From positions 1 to 12,057 of the forward strand of contig DASUZP010000186.1 in NCBI GenBank assembly GCA_036376775.1: 12,057 nucleotides of DNA, read 5' to 3'. The notes under the pieces are model-generated. The model was not told the DNA's origin. It made no database searches and worked only from the letters and a program-made list of their open reading frames with translations. The translations under genes were made by a program, and so were the position numbers. This DNA comes from VRUE01 sp036376775. GTDB taxonomy: Bacteria > Actinomycetota > Thermoleophilia > Solirubrobacterales > 70-9. The first letter of the stretch is position 1, and each line of letters begins with the position of its first letter. This document shows, in pieces, positions 1 through 6,415 of the stretch.

Positions 1-79
1 GACTTGCGAGGTAGTCCGTCGCGGACTCGTCGGCGCGGAGATGGTCGATGAGCACGCTGGTATCGAGAACGACGCTCAA
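1..79 (-). CDS. vapC: VapC-like PIN-domain toxin, N-terminal 26 codons only (cut by window edge)
   Basis: The reading frame starts at a TTG (79-77) and runs off the left edge of the window. The visible peptide begins (M)SVVLDTSVLIDHLRADES, the beta1/alpha1 start of PIN-domain ribonucleases, in which the aspartate of the V-L-D-T-S motif (residue 6 here) is the first metal-binding catalytic acid. Known VapC proteins are RNases held inactive by their antitoxin. The TTG overlaps the TGA stop of the upstream antitoxin gene (shared TTGA), the usual coupled arrangement of a toxin-antitoxin pair. No ATG or GTG fits the motif start, so TTG is the only credible start. About 80% of the protein is outside the window, so integrity of the remaining acidic residues cannot be judged. 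The PIN family call rests on this short motif plus context. Confidence 0.8.
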   Translation of the reverse strand, partial: MSVVLDTSVLIDHLRADESATDYLAS

Positions 80-348
80 CGCTCGAATCCAGACAGCCGC
101 TCAGCATCTCCTCGGCGCAGACCCTCGACGTACTCGGCTCCCTCTTCAAGGTGAGCGGCAATTCCCGCGGTCTCTGCAACGGCTTTCTGCCATTGCGCCC
201 GCCAGGCTGAGCTGTCCTGGTCCTCTCGCGTCAGGTATTCGTCAACAGCTCGGCGGATGACCATCGAGCGCGTTGCTCCCTCAGCGGCGGCGCGCTGATC
301 GAGGCGAATCGTCTGATCGTCATCCAGGTAAATCTGAGTTCGATGCAT
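76..348 (-). CDS. vapB: VapB-like ribbon-helix-helix antitoxin
   Basis: A 90-residue protein beginning MHRTQIYLDDDQTIRLDQR. The N-terminus (about residues 2-45) has the ribbon-helix-helix layout of CopG/VapB-type antitoxins: a short beta strand (RTQIYLDD), then two helices separated by a turn (AAAEGATRSMVIRRAVDEYL). The remaining 45 residues are charged and probably form the toxin-neutralising tail. The frame is open further upstream to 405, but the RHH strand begins directly at the ATG at 348, which also sits 8 nt after a TATCCT box with no Shine-Dalgarno, so I take 348 as the start of a leaderless message. The stop overlaps the vapC start. RHH antitoxins normally repress their own operon as dimers; the palindrome at 348-367 is the likely site. 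The pair could be named differently in another TA scheme, but RHH antitoxin followed by PIN toxin is clear. Confidence 0.85.
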   Translation of the reverse strand: MHRTQIYLDDDQTIRLDQRAAAEGATRSMVIRRAVDEYLTREDQDSSAWRAQWQKAVAETAGIAAHLEEGAEYVEGLRRGDAERLSGFER

Positions 349-367
349 GATGTATAAGGATACATCA
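348..367 (-). promoter_or_regulatory. Palindromic operator and -10 box of the vapBC operon
   Basis: The sequence is a perfect inverted repeat with 8-nt arms TGATGTAT and ATACATCA and a 4-nt spacer. It touches the A of the vapB ATG and contains a minus-strand TATCCT (362-357) placed 8 nt before that ATG. A dimeric RHH repressor bound here would cover both the -10 element and the transcription start. No convincing -35 hexamer is visible upstream. The palindrome is seen directly; its role is inferred from the way VapB antitoxins autoregulate. Confidence 0.6.
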
Positions 368-435
368 CCAAACGAGGGACAGGGCGACGCGGCTACGCAC
401 CGCACGCCGACTTGCCCTTGAACGCACCCGATCGT

Positions 436-870
436 TCATCGAGCCGGCGGGTCGTCGACCTCGACCTCGCGTGCGGCGCGGGATTCGAGGTCGTAGACGA
501 ATCCGCACACCTCGGTGCCGGGCGGTAGAAGGTTGGACCTTCTAACCGCTTGGACGTCTACGCCCAGCGCCTCGATGGGGTCGGCGATGACGAGGAAGTC
601 CATCTCGGGCTCGGCGCCGGGCGGGAGCCGGCTGCGGAGCTGCTCGTCGGTGTGCTCGGCCATGGCGCAGTCGGTGTGGTGGACGACCAGGATGCGCTCG
701 GTCCCCATCGCGCAGGAAGCGGCCAGGGAACGCAGCACGTCGGCGGTGACGCGCCCGCCGGCGTTGCGCGCGACGTGCACGGCCTCGGGCCAGAGGTCGA
801 GAAATCCGGCGGCGTCGAGACGGGCGTCCATACAGGTCACGATTGCGGTGCGCGGCTCTGCGGGAGTCAT
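436..870 (-). CDS. Small beta-class carbonic anhydrase
   Basis: A 144-residue cytoplasmic protein of the beta-carbonic anhydrase family, which interconverts CO2 and bicarbonate with a zinc ion. The expected zinc ligands are all present: Cys13 in CMDAR, His65 and Cys68 in HHTDC. The catalytic Asp15/Arg17 dyad of CxDxR is also intact, followed by the conserved ARNAGG segment (34-39). The length and the C-terminal GFVYDLESR stretch match the short subfamily typified by Mycobacterium tuberculosis Rv1284 rather than the roughly 220-residue plant-type enzymes. The ATG overlaps the stop of the upstream MocR gene (ATGA, 867-870), so its translation is probably coupled to the regulator; no clear Shine-Dalgarno is seen. 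It is separated from the next gene (vapB) by 87 nt and is the last gene of its unit. Pairing with a MocR regulator is unusual and its physiological reason is unknown. Confidence 0.92.
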   Translation of the reverse strand: MTPAEPRTAIVTCMDARLDAAGFLDLWPEAVHVARNAGGRVTADVLRSLAASCAMGTERILVVHHTDCAMAEHTDEQLRSRLPPGAEPEMDFLVIADPIEALGVDVQAVRRSNLLPPGTEVCGFVYDLESRAAREVEVDDPPAR

Positions 871-2276
871 CGTCGCGGCATCTTAAAAGCCTCGGCGAGG
901 AGACGGATGCCGTGCTCGATCGCCGGCTCCGCGAGGCAGCCGAAGCCGAGCACCAGGCCGGGTGGACCCGCCGGGTTGAAGCGGTGCAGCGAGATGCCCT
1001 CGATCCCGACTCCCCGCTCGGCCGCAGCGGCGACGAGCCTGCCCTCGTCGATCTCCTGCGGTAACTCGACCAGCTCGAAGAGGCCGGCCGCGCCCGCGCG
1101 GACACGGGCCTCGGGCAGGTGCCGGCCGAGGGCGTCGAGCAGCGTCTCGCGACGCCGCTGGTAACGGAGGCGCATGCGGCGAACGTGGCGATCGAGCTCG
1201 CCGCGCTCGATGAAGTCGTGCAGGGCGAGCTGGCCGATCGCCTCCGAACCGCCGTCCTCGACCGTCTTCGCCTCGATCAGCGACCACGCCAGCCAGGAGG
1301 GCAGCAGGGCCCAGCCGAGCCGCATTCCCGGAGTCAGCCGCTTGCTGGCCGAGCCGATGTAGGCGACGCGTTCGGGCGCCAGACCCTGCAGGGCGCCGAG
1401 GCTGTTGCCGTCGTAGCGGTACTCGGCGTCGAAGTCGTCCTCGACGATCAGACGCTCGCCGTCTTCCGCCCACTCGATCAGGGCGGCGCGTCGCTCGCGA
1501 CTGAGCACGACGCCGGTCGGAAACTGGTGTGCGGGGGTGACGACCACGGCGCTCACCGCCGCGGCCTCGAGCGCGTCGACCCGGATGCCGTCGTCGTCGA
1601 CAGGGACCGGCACGACCTCGAGCCGGGCGTGCTCGACGATCAGGCGATGCGGATGCCAACCGGGATCCTCCAGCCCCACCCGCTCGACACCCCGATCGGC
1701 CAGCCAGCGGCAGAGCAGCGAGAAGGCCTGGGCGAAGCCGGTGCAGACCAGCGTCTGCTCGGGCTCCGCGGCCGCACCGCGCACCCTGCCCAGGTAGTCG
1801 GCCAACGCCCCTCGCAACGCCGGCACGCCGCGCGGGTCCGGGTAGCCGACAGCGTCGATCGGCGCCTGCCGCCAAGCGGCGCGCAGCGATCGCAACCAGC
1901 GATCGCGCGGAAAGCCGGCAAGATCGGGTAGACCGGGGTGGAAGTGGTAGGGGAAGCTCGGCAGCATCGAGCGGGCCGGCGGCCGCATCCCCGTCGCGCG
2001 AACCGTGCGCGCCACCCGCACGGGCGCGCCCTGGCTGGCGAGAAGGTAACCCTCGGCAGCCAACTGGCTGTAGGCCTCGGTGACGACGCCGCGCGAGATC
2101 CCCAGCTCCTTTGCCAACGCACGGCTCGAAGGCAGTCGCGCTCCGGCAGCGAGCCGGCCGGCCTGAATGCTCTCCCGGATCGACCGCTCGATCTGCTCGT
2201 GCAGCGGCAGCTCGGCGCCGCGCTCAAGCTCGATCAGGATGCCCGGCCCACCAACTGGACCTTTATATCTAGCCAT
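867..2276 (-). CDS. MocR-family transcriptional regulator (GntR winged helix fused to aminotransferase-like domain)
   Basis: A 469-residue protein of the usual MocR/PdxR/GabR length. Residues about 22-90 form the GntR winged helix (PLHEQIERSIRESI, LPSSRALAKELGISRGVVTEAY). Residues about 105-465 form a class I aminotransferase fold with the PLP-binding lysine at Lys312 in GSASKRLTPGMRLGW, the subfamily signature HQFPTG (250-255) and the acidic patch VEDDFDAEYRYD (278-289). MocR proteins bind PLP or a PLP-amine adduct and usually activate a divergent target gene while repressing themselves. The ATG at 2276 lies inside the first copy of a tandem repeat (2255-2302), and a minus-strand TATACA (2291-2286) lies 9 nt before it, suggesting a leaderless, autoregulated message. 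The stop overlaps the carbonic anhydrase start. Likely targets are the divergent oxidoreductase and its own unit. The effector amine cannot be predicted from the sequence. Confidence 0.93.
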   Translation of the reverse strand: MARYKGPVGGPGILIELERGAELPLHEQIERSIRESIQAGRLAAGARLPSSRALAKELGISRGVVTEAYSQLAAEGYLLASQGAPVRVARTVRATGMRPPARSMLPSFPYHFHPGLPDLAGFPRDRWLRSLRAAWRQAPIDAVGYPDPRGVPALRGALADYLGRVRGAAAEPEQTLVCTGFAQAFSLLCRWLADRGVERVGLEDPGWHPHRLIVEHARLEVVPVPVDDDGIRVDALEAAAVSAVVVTPAHQFPTGVVLSRERRAALIEWAEDGERLIVEDDFDAEYRYDGNSLGALQGLAPERVAYIGSASKRLTPGMRLGWALLPSWLAWSLIEAKTVEDGGSEAIGQLALHDFIERGELDRHVRRMRLRYQRRRETLLDALGRHLPEARVRAGAAGLFELVELPQEIDEGRLVAAAAERGVGIEGISLHRFNPAGPPGLVLGFGCLAEPAIEHGIRLLAEAFKMPRR

Positions 2277-2302
2277 TACTGGAACTGTATATCGAACCAG
2301 TA
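2255..2302. promoter_or_regulatory. Tandem 24-bp direct repeat, probable MocR operator
   Basis: Positions 2255-2278 and 2279-2302 are adjacent copies of a 24-bp unit matching at 19 of 24 positions. They start CTGGACCTTTATATC and CTGGAACTGTATATC and end in CCATTA and CCAGTA. MocR-family dimers (GabR, TauR, PdxR) are known to recognise direct repeats next to their own genes, and from memory the TauR box also starts CTGGAC followed by an A/T-rich stretch. Unit 1 covers the MocR start codon. Unit 2 holds its TATACA -10 box on the minus strand and lies where the -35 region of a plus-strand promoter with -10 TAGAGT (2309-2314) would be. That arrangement fits self-repression plus activation of the oxidoreductase gene. 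Confidence 0.65.
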
Positions 2303-2344
2303 TGCACGTAGAGTGCGGTGTCCCCCACGCCTGAGGAGGACTCC

Positions 2345-3532
2345 ATGGAGCGGCAGAACGGCAGTAGGAACGCGATCACCATCGTCGGCGGCGGTCTCGC
2401 CGGCCTCACCGCGGCGATCGCCTGCGCCGAGCACGGCCGCAAGGTGCGCCTGCTCGAGGCGCACGAAGCTCTCGGCGGACGTGCGCGCAGCAGCGTCGGC
2501 CCTTACAAGGCCAACCTCGGTCCCCATGTCATCTATAAGGACGGCGCTTTCTGGGCCTGGCTGGTCGAGCGCGACCTGCTACCGGCTTACGCGGGGCCAC
2601 CGCTCTCGGGAATCCGCTTCCGCTGGCAGGGGAAGACGCGGCGGACGCCGCCGCTCGGCACGGTGCCTTCGGTGCTGCGGTTGCGCGGGCGCGAGGCTCC
2701 GGTCGACGTCGACTTCCGCAGCTGGGCCGCCTCCCACAGCGACGAGCGCACCGCGGAGATGCTCTCCGCCGCCGCCGGCGTCTACACCTTCCACCACGAC
2801 CCGGGCGAGCTTTCGGCGGCCTTCGTCTGGAAGCACTCGGTCCGGGTCCTGCTCAGCCCACCCCCGACCGCGCGCTACCTGATCGGCGGCTGGAGCGCCC
2901 TGGTCGGCTCGCTCGAGGCGCGGGTGCGGCAGCTCGGGGTGGAGGTCGAGACCGGGGCTCGCGTCGACTCCCTGCCGAGCTCGCCGACGATCGTCGCCAC
3001 GGAGCTCGAGCACGCCCGCACCCTGCTCGGCGACGACTCGCTCGCCTGGCCGAGCGGCAACACCGTCTGCCTGGATCTCGGCCTCACTCGACGCCGCGGC
3101 GATCCGTTCGTCGTCTCCGATCTCGACGAGGCCGGCTGGATCGAGCGCTTCAGCGCACCCGATCCGTCGCTCGCCCCCGCGGGCGAGGAGCTCGTACAGG
3201 CACAGCTTCCGATCCGGCCTGGCGAGAACATCGACGCGGCGGCACTGCGCCTCGATCGCCTGCTCGACGTCTCGCTGCCGGGCTGGCGCGAGCGCGAGAC
3301 CTGGCGGCGACGGCAGGCGATGAACGCCCGCACGGGGCCGCTCGACTACCCGGGCAAGAGCTGGCGCGACCGTCCCGCGATCGACCGCGGCGACGGCGTC
3401 TTCCTCGCCGGCGACATGGTCGCCGCCCCGGGCCTCCTCTCCGAGGTCTCCTGGGCGAGCGCGGTCGAGGCGAGTCGCCTCGCGCTGGAGGCCGCGACGC
3501 ATGACGAGGCCCGGCTCAGGCGCGTCGCGTAG
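2345..3532 (+). CDS. FAD-dependent oxidoreductase (amine oxidase / phytoene desaturase-like)
   Basis: A 395-residue flavoprotein. The N-terminal Rossmann motif ITIVGGGLAGLTAAIA (11-26), with Glu38 at the end of the second strand (RLLEA), binds the ADP part of FAD. It is followed by EALGGRARS (41-49), the GGR motif of the flavin monoamine oxidase/phytoene desaturase superfamily. The C-terminal segment FLAGDMVAAPGLL (about 353-365) is the second FAD-contact motif. The start is the ATG at 2345, because a strong GAGGAGG (2333-2339) lies just upstream; the in-frame GTG at 2318 has no such site. It is transcribed divergently from the MocR regulator across the repeat at 2255-2302 and is probably its activated target. 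MocR regulators often sense amines, which makes an amine-type substrate plausible but unproven. It is convergent with the DsbA-like gene, leaving only 3 nt between stops. No signal peptide is seen. Confidence 0.85.
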   Translation: MERQNGSRNAITIVGGGLAGLTAAIACAEHGRKVRLLEAHEALGGRARSSVGPYKANLGPHVIYKDGAFWAWLVERDLLPAYAGPPLSGIRFRWQGKTRRTPPLGTVPSVLRLRGREAPVDVDFRSWAASHSDERTAEMLSAAAGVYTFHHDPGELSAAFVWKHSVRVLLSPPPTARYLIGGWSALVGSLEARVRQLGVEVETGARVDSLPSSPTIVATELEHARTLLGDDSLAWPSGNTVCLDLGLTRRRGDPFVVSDLDEAGWIERFSAPDPSLAPAGEELVQAQLPIRPGENIDAAALRLDRLLDVSLPGWRERETWRRRQAMNARTGPLDYPGKSWRDRPAIDRGDGVFLAGDMVAAPGLLSEVSWASAVEASRLALEAATHDEARLRRVA

Positions 3533-3535
3533 GGC

Positions 3536-4261
3536 TCAGCCGACCGCTTCGATCGCCCGTTCGGCCTGCCCCAGGGTCGGGCCGTCCTGGAGCGTGCGCG
3601 TGCCCTGCGGCCCGCTGACGATCAGCGCCTGGCCGGCGCGGATGCCGAGGTTCATACCCAGGTCTTCATAGCTTTCGAGCGTCCGCGCGATCGCGCCGTC
3701 GGAACCGCCCTCGCTGTCGAGGTATTCCTGCCATTCGGGCACGTCGAGCTCGCCGATCGCACCGGCCAGCGAGGCCATGAACTCGTTGTCGATCCCGAAC
3801 CGCTGCGCCTCTTCCTGGTTGACGAAGAAGAGGTAGGCGTACTGCCATCCGTAGCCTTGCTGGGCCGCCGCCTCGGCACCGAAGAAGCCGAGCTCGAGCG
3901 GATTCTCGGCGACCGAGTAATGGCGCATCAACAGCTTCGCCGTTCCCGGCCGTGCATATTTTTCGACCAGGCCGGGGATCGTGGCGAGGAAGTCCGCGCG
4001 GCAGTTGCCGCATTGCAGGTCGTCGAAGACCTGGATCGAGACCGGCGCGTCGTCGGAACCGAGCCGGTCGCCTTCCTGCGGCACGCCGCCGAAGAGCTCC
4101 TGAGCGGTGGCGATGCCTTCGAGCCTGACCACATCGCTCCCCGCTTCCTTGGTCGAGATATCGACCAGCGCGTAGCCAAGCCCGCCGAGCGCGAGGCCGA
4201 GCGCGAGGATCACCCAGAGCCGGCCCCGGCGGGGGATCGGCGTGGCGGCTGCTTCTGACAC
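3536..4261 (-). CDS. Membrane-anchored DsbA-like thiol oxidoreductase
   Basis: A 241-residue protein with a basic N-terminus (RRGR, 11-14), one hydrophobic segment (about 15-34) and an extracytoplasmic thioredoxin-like domain. The active-site CxxC is CGNC (84-87) after VSIQVFDDLQ, as in the DsbA/Thioredoxin_4 family, which forms or isomerises disulfides in exported proteins. Helical insertion residues run from about 100 to 200. The loop that usually carries the cis-proline (T-P before the last beta strands) reads RAGQALIVSG (210-219) and has no proline, which is unusual. The start is a GTG at 4261, 6 nt after a minus-strand GATAAT (4273-4268); no Shine-Dalgarno or nearby ATG in frame exists. 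It stands alone, convergent with the oxidoreductase and divergent from the next gene. The substrate is unknown. Confidence 0.82.
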   Translation of the reverse strand: MSEAAATPIPRRGRLWVILALGLALGGLGYALVDISTKEAGSDVVRLEGIATAQELFGGVPQEGDRLGSDDAPVSIQVFDDLQCGNCRADFLATIPGLVEKYARPGTAKLLMRHYSVAENPLELGFFGAEAAAQQGYGWQYAYLFFVNQEEAQRFGIDNEFMASLAGAIGELDVPEWQEYLDSEGGSDGAIARTLESYEDLGMNLGIRAGQALIVSGPQGTRTLQDGPTLGQAERAIEAVG

Positions 4262-4267
4262 CGCTGC

Positions 4268-4273
4268 ATTATC
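4268..4273 (-). promoter_or_regulatory. -10 box of the DsbA-like gene (leaderless type)
   Basis: GATAAT on the minus strand ends 6 nt before the GTG start, so the transcript would begin at or next to the start codon. No clear -35 hexamer is visible in the GC-rich sequence upstream. Confidence 0.45.
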
Positions 4274-4327
4274 GCGGGCGGGCGCGCTCGGCCCACCTCG
4301 ATCTACGCAAAGAGCGTCCCGATCGGG

Positions 4328-4355
4328 TTGACACGTCCGCCTCCCGGGGTAAAAC
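4328..4355 (+). promoter_or_regulatory. Sigma70-type promoter of the small IF2_N-like gene
   Basis: A perfect -35 TTGACA (4328-4333) is followed after 16 nt by TAAAAC (4350-4355), the best promoter match in the window. Transcription should start near 4362 and give a leader of about 30 nt with a GGGAGG ribosome site at 4381-4386. The palindrome CCCGATCGGG (4318-4327) directly abuts the -35 box and could be a regulator site. The promoter may also feed the acyl-CoA synthetase gene 21 nt past the small gene. Confidence 0.7.
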
Positions 4356-4392
4356 TGGACATACCCGATTTCAACTACCTGGGAGGTCCGCC

Positions 4393-4590
4393 GTGGCCAA
4401 TCACCTCACCCCGTCCGAGCTTGCCGACGAGCTGCGCATGAAACGGCAGGAGGTGATCGGCAAATGCGTCGAGATGCATATCCCGATCTTCCACGGACGT
4501 ATCGACAAATCGCTCTTCCAGACCTCACTGCGACAGACCTCTGGATCGGCGACGGCAAAAGAGCGTACGAGCCGCATAGCTCTACGGTAA
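4393..4590 (+). CDS. Small IF2_N-like / helix-turn-helix protein, function unknown
   Basis: A 65-residue protein from a GTG start 6 nt after GGGAGG (4381-4386), driven by the strong promoter at 4328-4355; these signals make it a convincing gene despite its size. The first 42 residues (TPSELADELRMKRQEVIGKCVEM) have two helices and a turn, then a beta-like stretch (HIPIFHGRIDKSLF). This resembles the IF2_N domain of translation factor IF-2 or a minimal excisionase-type DNA-binding fold. The last 20 residues are polar and look disordered. A nucleic-acid-binding role is an inference from this pattern only; I cannot name a characterised homologue. It is followed after 21 nt by the acyl-CoA synthetase gene, with no terminator between, so read-through is likely. 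Confidence 0.75.
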   Translation: MANHLTPSELADELRMKRQEVIGKCVEMHIPIFHGRIDKSLFQTSLRQTSGSATAKERTSRIALR

Positions 4591-4598
4591 CTGTCCAC

Positions 4599-4604
4599 TA
4601 GACT
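4599..4604 (+). promoter_or_regulatory. -10 box of the acyl-CoA synthetase gene (leaderless type)
   Basis: TAGACT ends 7 nt before the GTG start at 4612, the spacing expected if transcription begins at the start codon. No -35 match and no Shine-Dalgarno are seen in the short gap after the small gene. It would give the synthetase a promoter of its own besides read-through from 4328. Confidence 0.45.
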
Positions 4605-4611
4605 CCCCGCC

Positions 4612-6396
4612 GTGGAGGAGCGGGGAACGAAATCGGCCACGCTTGCGGACCTGCTGCCGCGTGCTGCGCGGCTCTACGGCAGCGCTCCGGCGATCCAGTT
4701 CAAGGACGGCGAGGCGTGGGTCAAGCGCAGTTTCATCGAGGTCGAGGAGACCGTGCGCGAGCTGGCCCTCGGCCTGGTCGATCTCGGCGTCGACAGGGGG
4801 GACAAGGTCTCGATCCTCGCCAACACCCGCCCCGAGTGGACCTACTTCGACTTCGCGGCTCTCTCGATCGGCGCCACGGTCGTCCCGATCTACCAGACCA
4901 ACTCGCCGGAGGAGTGTCAGTACGTTCTGGAGAACTCCGACGCCAAGGTCGTCGTGGTCGAGGACGACGAGCAGCTGGAGAAGATCCGCGCCGTGCGCGA
5001 CCGGCTTCCCCTGTTGGAGCAGGTGGTGCGGATGACGGGCAGCAGCGACGATGCGATCTCGCTCGAGGACCTGGCTTCGCGCGGCGCCGGCCGCGACGGC
5101 GCCGAGTGGGAGCGACGCTGGAGCGCCGTCACCCCGGAGGACATCTGCACCTTCATCTACACCTCGGGGACGACCGGGCCGCCCAAGGGCTGCGTGATCA
5201 GCCACGGCAACTACCGGGCAATGCTCGACATGGTCAACCAGAACAGCGTGATCGAAGGCGAAGACATCACCTACCTCTACCTGCCTCTCGCCCACTCCTT
5301 CGCCCTGCTGATCCAGCTCGGCAGTTTCGACCTCGGCGCGACGATCGCCTACTGGGAGCGCGACCCGCTGAAGATCATGCCCAACCTGGCGGAGGTCAAA
5401 CCGACCTACTTCCCCTCGGTGCCGCGCATCTTCGAGAAGATCTACACCCTCGCGACCAGCAGCATGGAGAAAGAGGGCGGCCTCAAAAAGGCGATCTTCG
5501 AGTGGTCGGTCCGAGTCGGCGGCAAGATGCGGGAAGCCGAACGTGCCGGCCGCCGGCCGGGCTTCCTACTGCGCAAGCAGTACGAGTTCGCCGACCGGAA
5601 AGTCCTCTCGAAAATCCGCGGCCTCTTCGGTGGAAAGCTGCGCCTCGCGGTCTCGGGAGCAGCGCCGATCAGCCCCGAGATCTTGCGTTTCTTCGACGCC
5701 GCCGGCGTGCTCGTGCTCGAGGGCTGGGGGATGACCGAGACTTCGACCGCGGCGACGATCTCGACCCCTGACGAATTCAAGATCGGCACGATCGGCAAAC
5801 CCTTCCCCGGCTGCGAGATAAAAATCGCCGACGACGGCGAGATCCTGGTCAAGGGCCCCAACGTCTTCCAGGGCTACTACAAGAACGACGAGGCGACTCG
5901 CGAGACGATCGTCAATGGTTGGTTGCACACCGGCGATCTCGGCTCAATCGACGCCGACGGCTTCATCACGATCACCGGACGCAAAAAGGACATCATCATC
6001 ACCGCCGGAGGCAAGAACATCACCCCGGCCAACCTCGAGAACGAGATCAAGCAGCACCCGCTGGTCTCCCAGTGCGTCGTGGTCGGCGACCGCCGGCCCT
6101 ACCTGGTGGCACTGGTCACCCTCGACCCCGAAGAAGCGGTCGCCTACGCGAGCGAGCACGGTCTGCCCGAGGACCCGGCGCAGCTCGCCTCCGACGGCGG
6201 CGTGCGCGAGGCGATCGAGGCTCACCTGGCGAAAGTCAACGAGAAGTTCGCCAGGGTCGAGCAGGTCAAGAAGATCGCCATCCTCCCCCGCGACCTCTCG
6301 CAGGAAAACGGCGAGCTGACCCCGACCCTGAAGGTCAAGCGGGCGGTCGTCGCCGACAAGCATCAAGGCGAGATCGAGCAGCTATACGCCGGCTGA
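4612..6396 (+). CDS. Long-chain fatty acid--CoA ligase (FadD15-like, AMP-forming)
   Basis: A 594-residue member of the adenylate-forming enzyme family, which activates fatty acids with ATP to an acyl-adenylate and then to acyl-CoA. All core motifs are intact: the phosphate loop YTSGTTGPPKG (183-193), the adenine/acyl motif GWGMTET (371-377), GWLHTGD (436-442), the hinge GRKKD (456-460), and LTPTLKVKR (569-577) carrying the C-terminal catalytic lysine. The length and the GRKKDIIITAGGKNI sequence resemble mycobacterial FadD15 and other long-chain ligases rather than acetyl-CoA synthetase. The GTG start at 4612 follows a TAGACT box and lacks a ribosome site; the next in-frame candidates would remove conserved N-terminal sequence. 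It converges with a patatin-like esterase, which could supply free fatty acids. It is likely cytoplasmic or membrane-associated. Chain-length preference cannot be read from the sequence. Confidence 0.93.
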   Translation: MEERGTKSATLADLLPRAARLYGSAPAIQFKDGEAWVKRSFIEVEETVRELALGLVDLGVDRGDKVSILANTRPEWTYFDFAALSIGATVVPIYQTNSPEECQYVLENSDAKVVVVEDDEQLEKIRAVRDRLPLLEQVVRMTGSSDDAISLEDLASRGAGRDGAEWERRWSAVTPEDICTFIYTSGTTGPPKGCVISHGNYRAMLDMVNQNSVIEGEDITYLYLPLAHSFALLIQLGSFDLGATIAYWERDPLKIMPNLAEVKPTYFPSVPRIFEKIYTLATSSMEKEGGLKKAIFEWSVRVGGKMREAERAGRRPGFLLRKQYEFADRKVLSKIRGLFGGKLRLAVSGAAPISPEILRFFDAAGVLVLEGWGMTETSTAATISTPDEFKIGTIGKPFPGCEIKIADDGEILVKGPNVFQGYYKNDEATRETIVNGWLHTGDLGSIDADGFITITGRKKDIIITAGGKNITPANLENEIKQHPLVSQCVVVGDRRPYLVALVTLDPEEAVAYASEHGLPEDPAQLASDGGVREAIEAHLAKVNEKFARVEQVKKIAILPRDLSQENGELTPTLKVKRAVVADKHQGEIEQLYAG

Positions 6397-6415
6397 GGGC
6401 CTGGAGCCCGTCTCG

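Noticed and set aside
349..405. Upstream extension of the vapB frame to 405
   Set aside because: The extra residues are not part of the ribbon-helix-helix fold, and the operator and -10 box lie within them.
419..438. Inverted repeat TGAACG/CGTTCA (8-nt loop) at the 3' end of the carbonic anhydrase gene, as a terminator
   Set aside because: Only 6 pairs, overlaps the stop codon, and no T-run follows on the minus strand.
2318..2344. GTG at 2318 as the start of the FAD oxidoreductase
   Set aside because: The GAGGAGG site at 2333-2339 lies downstream of it and is correctly spaced for the ATG at 2345, where the conserved Rossmann region follows.
6397..6409. GGGC-CTGGA-GCCC hairpin in the gap between the synthetase and patatin genes, as a bidirectional terminator
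   Set aside because: A 4-bp stem with no T-run is expected by chance in DNA this GC-rich.
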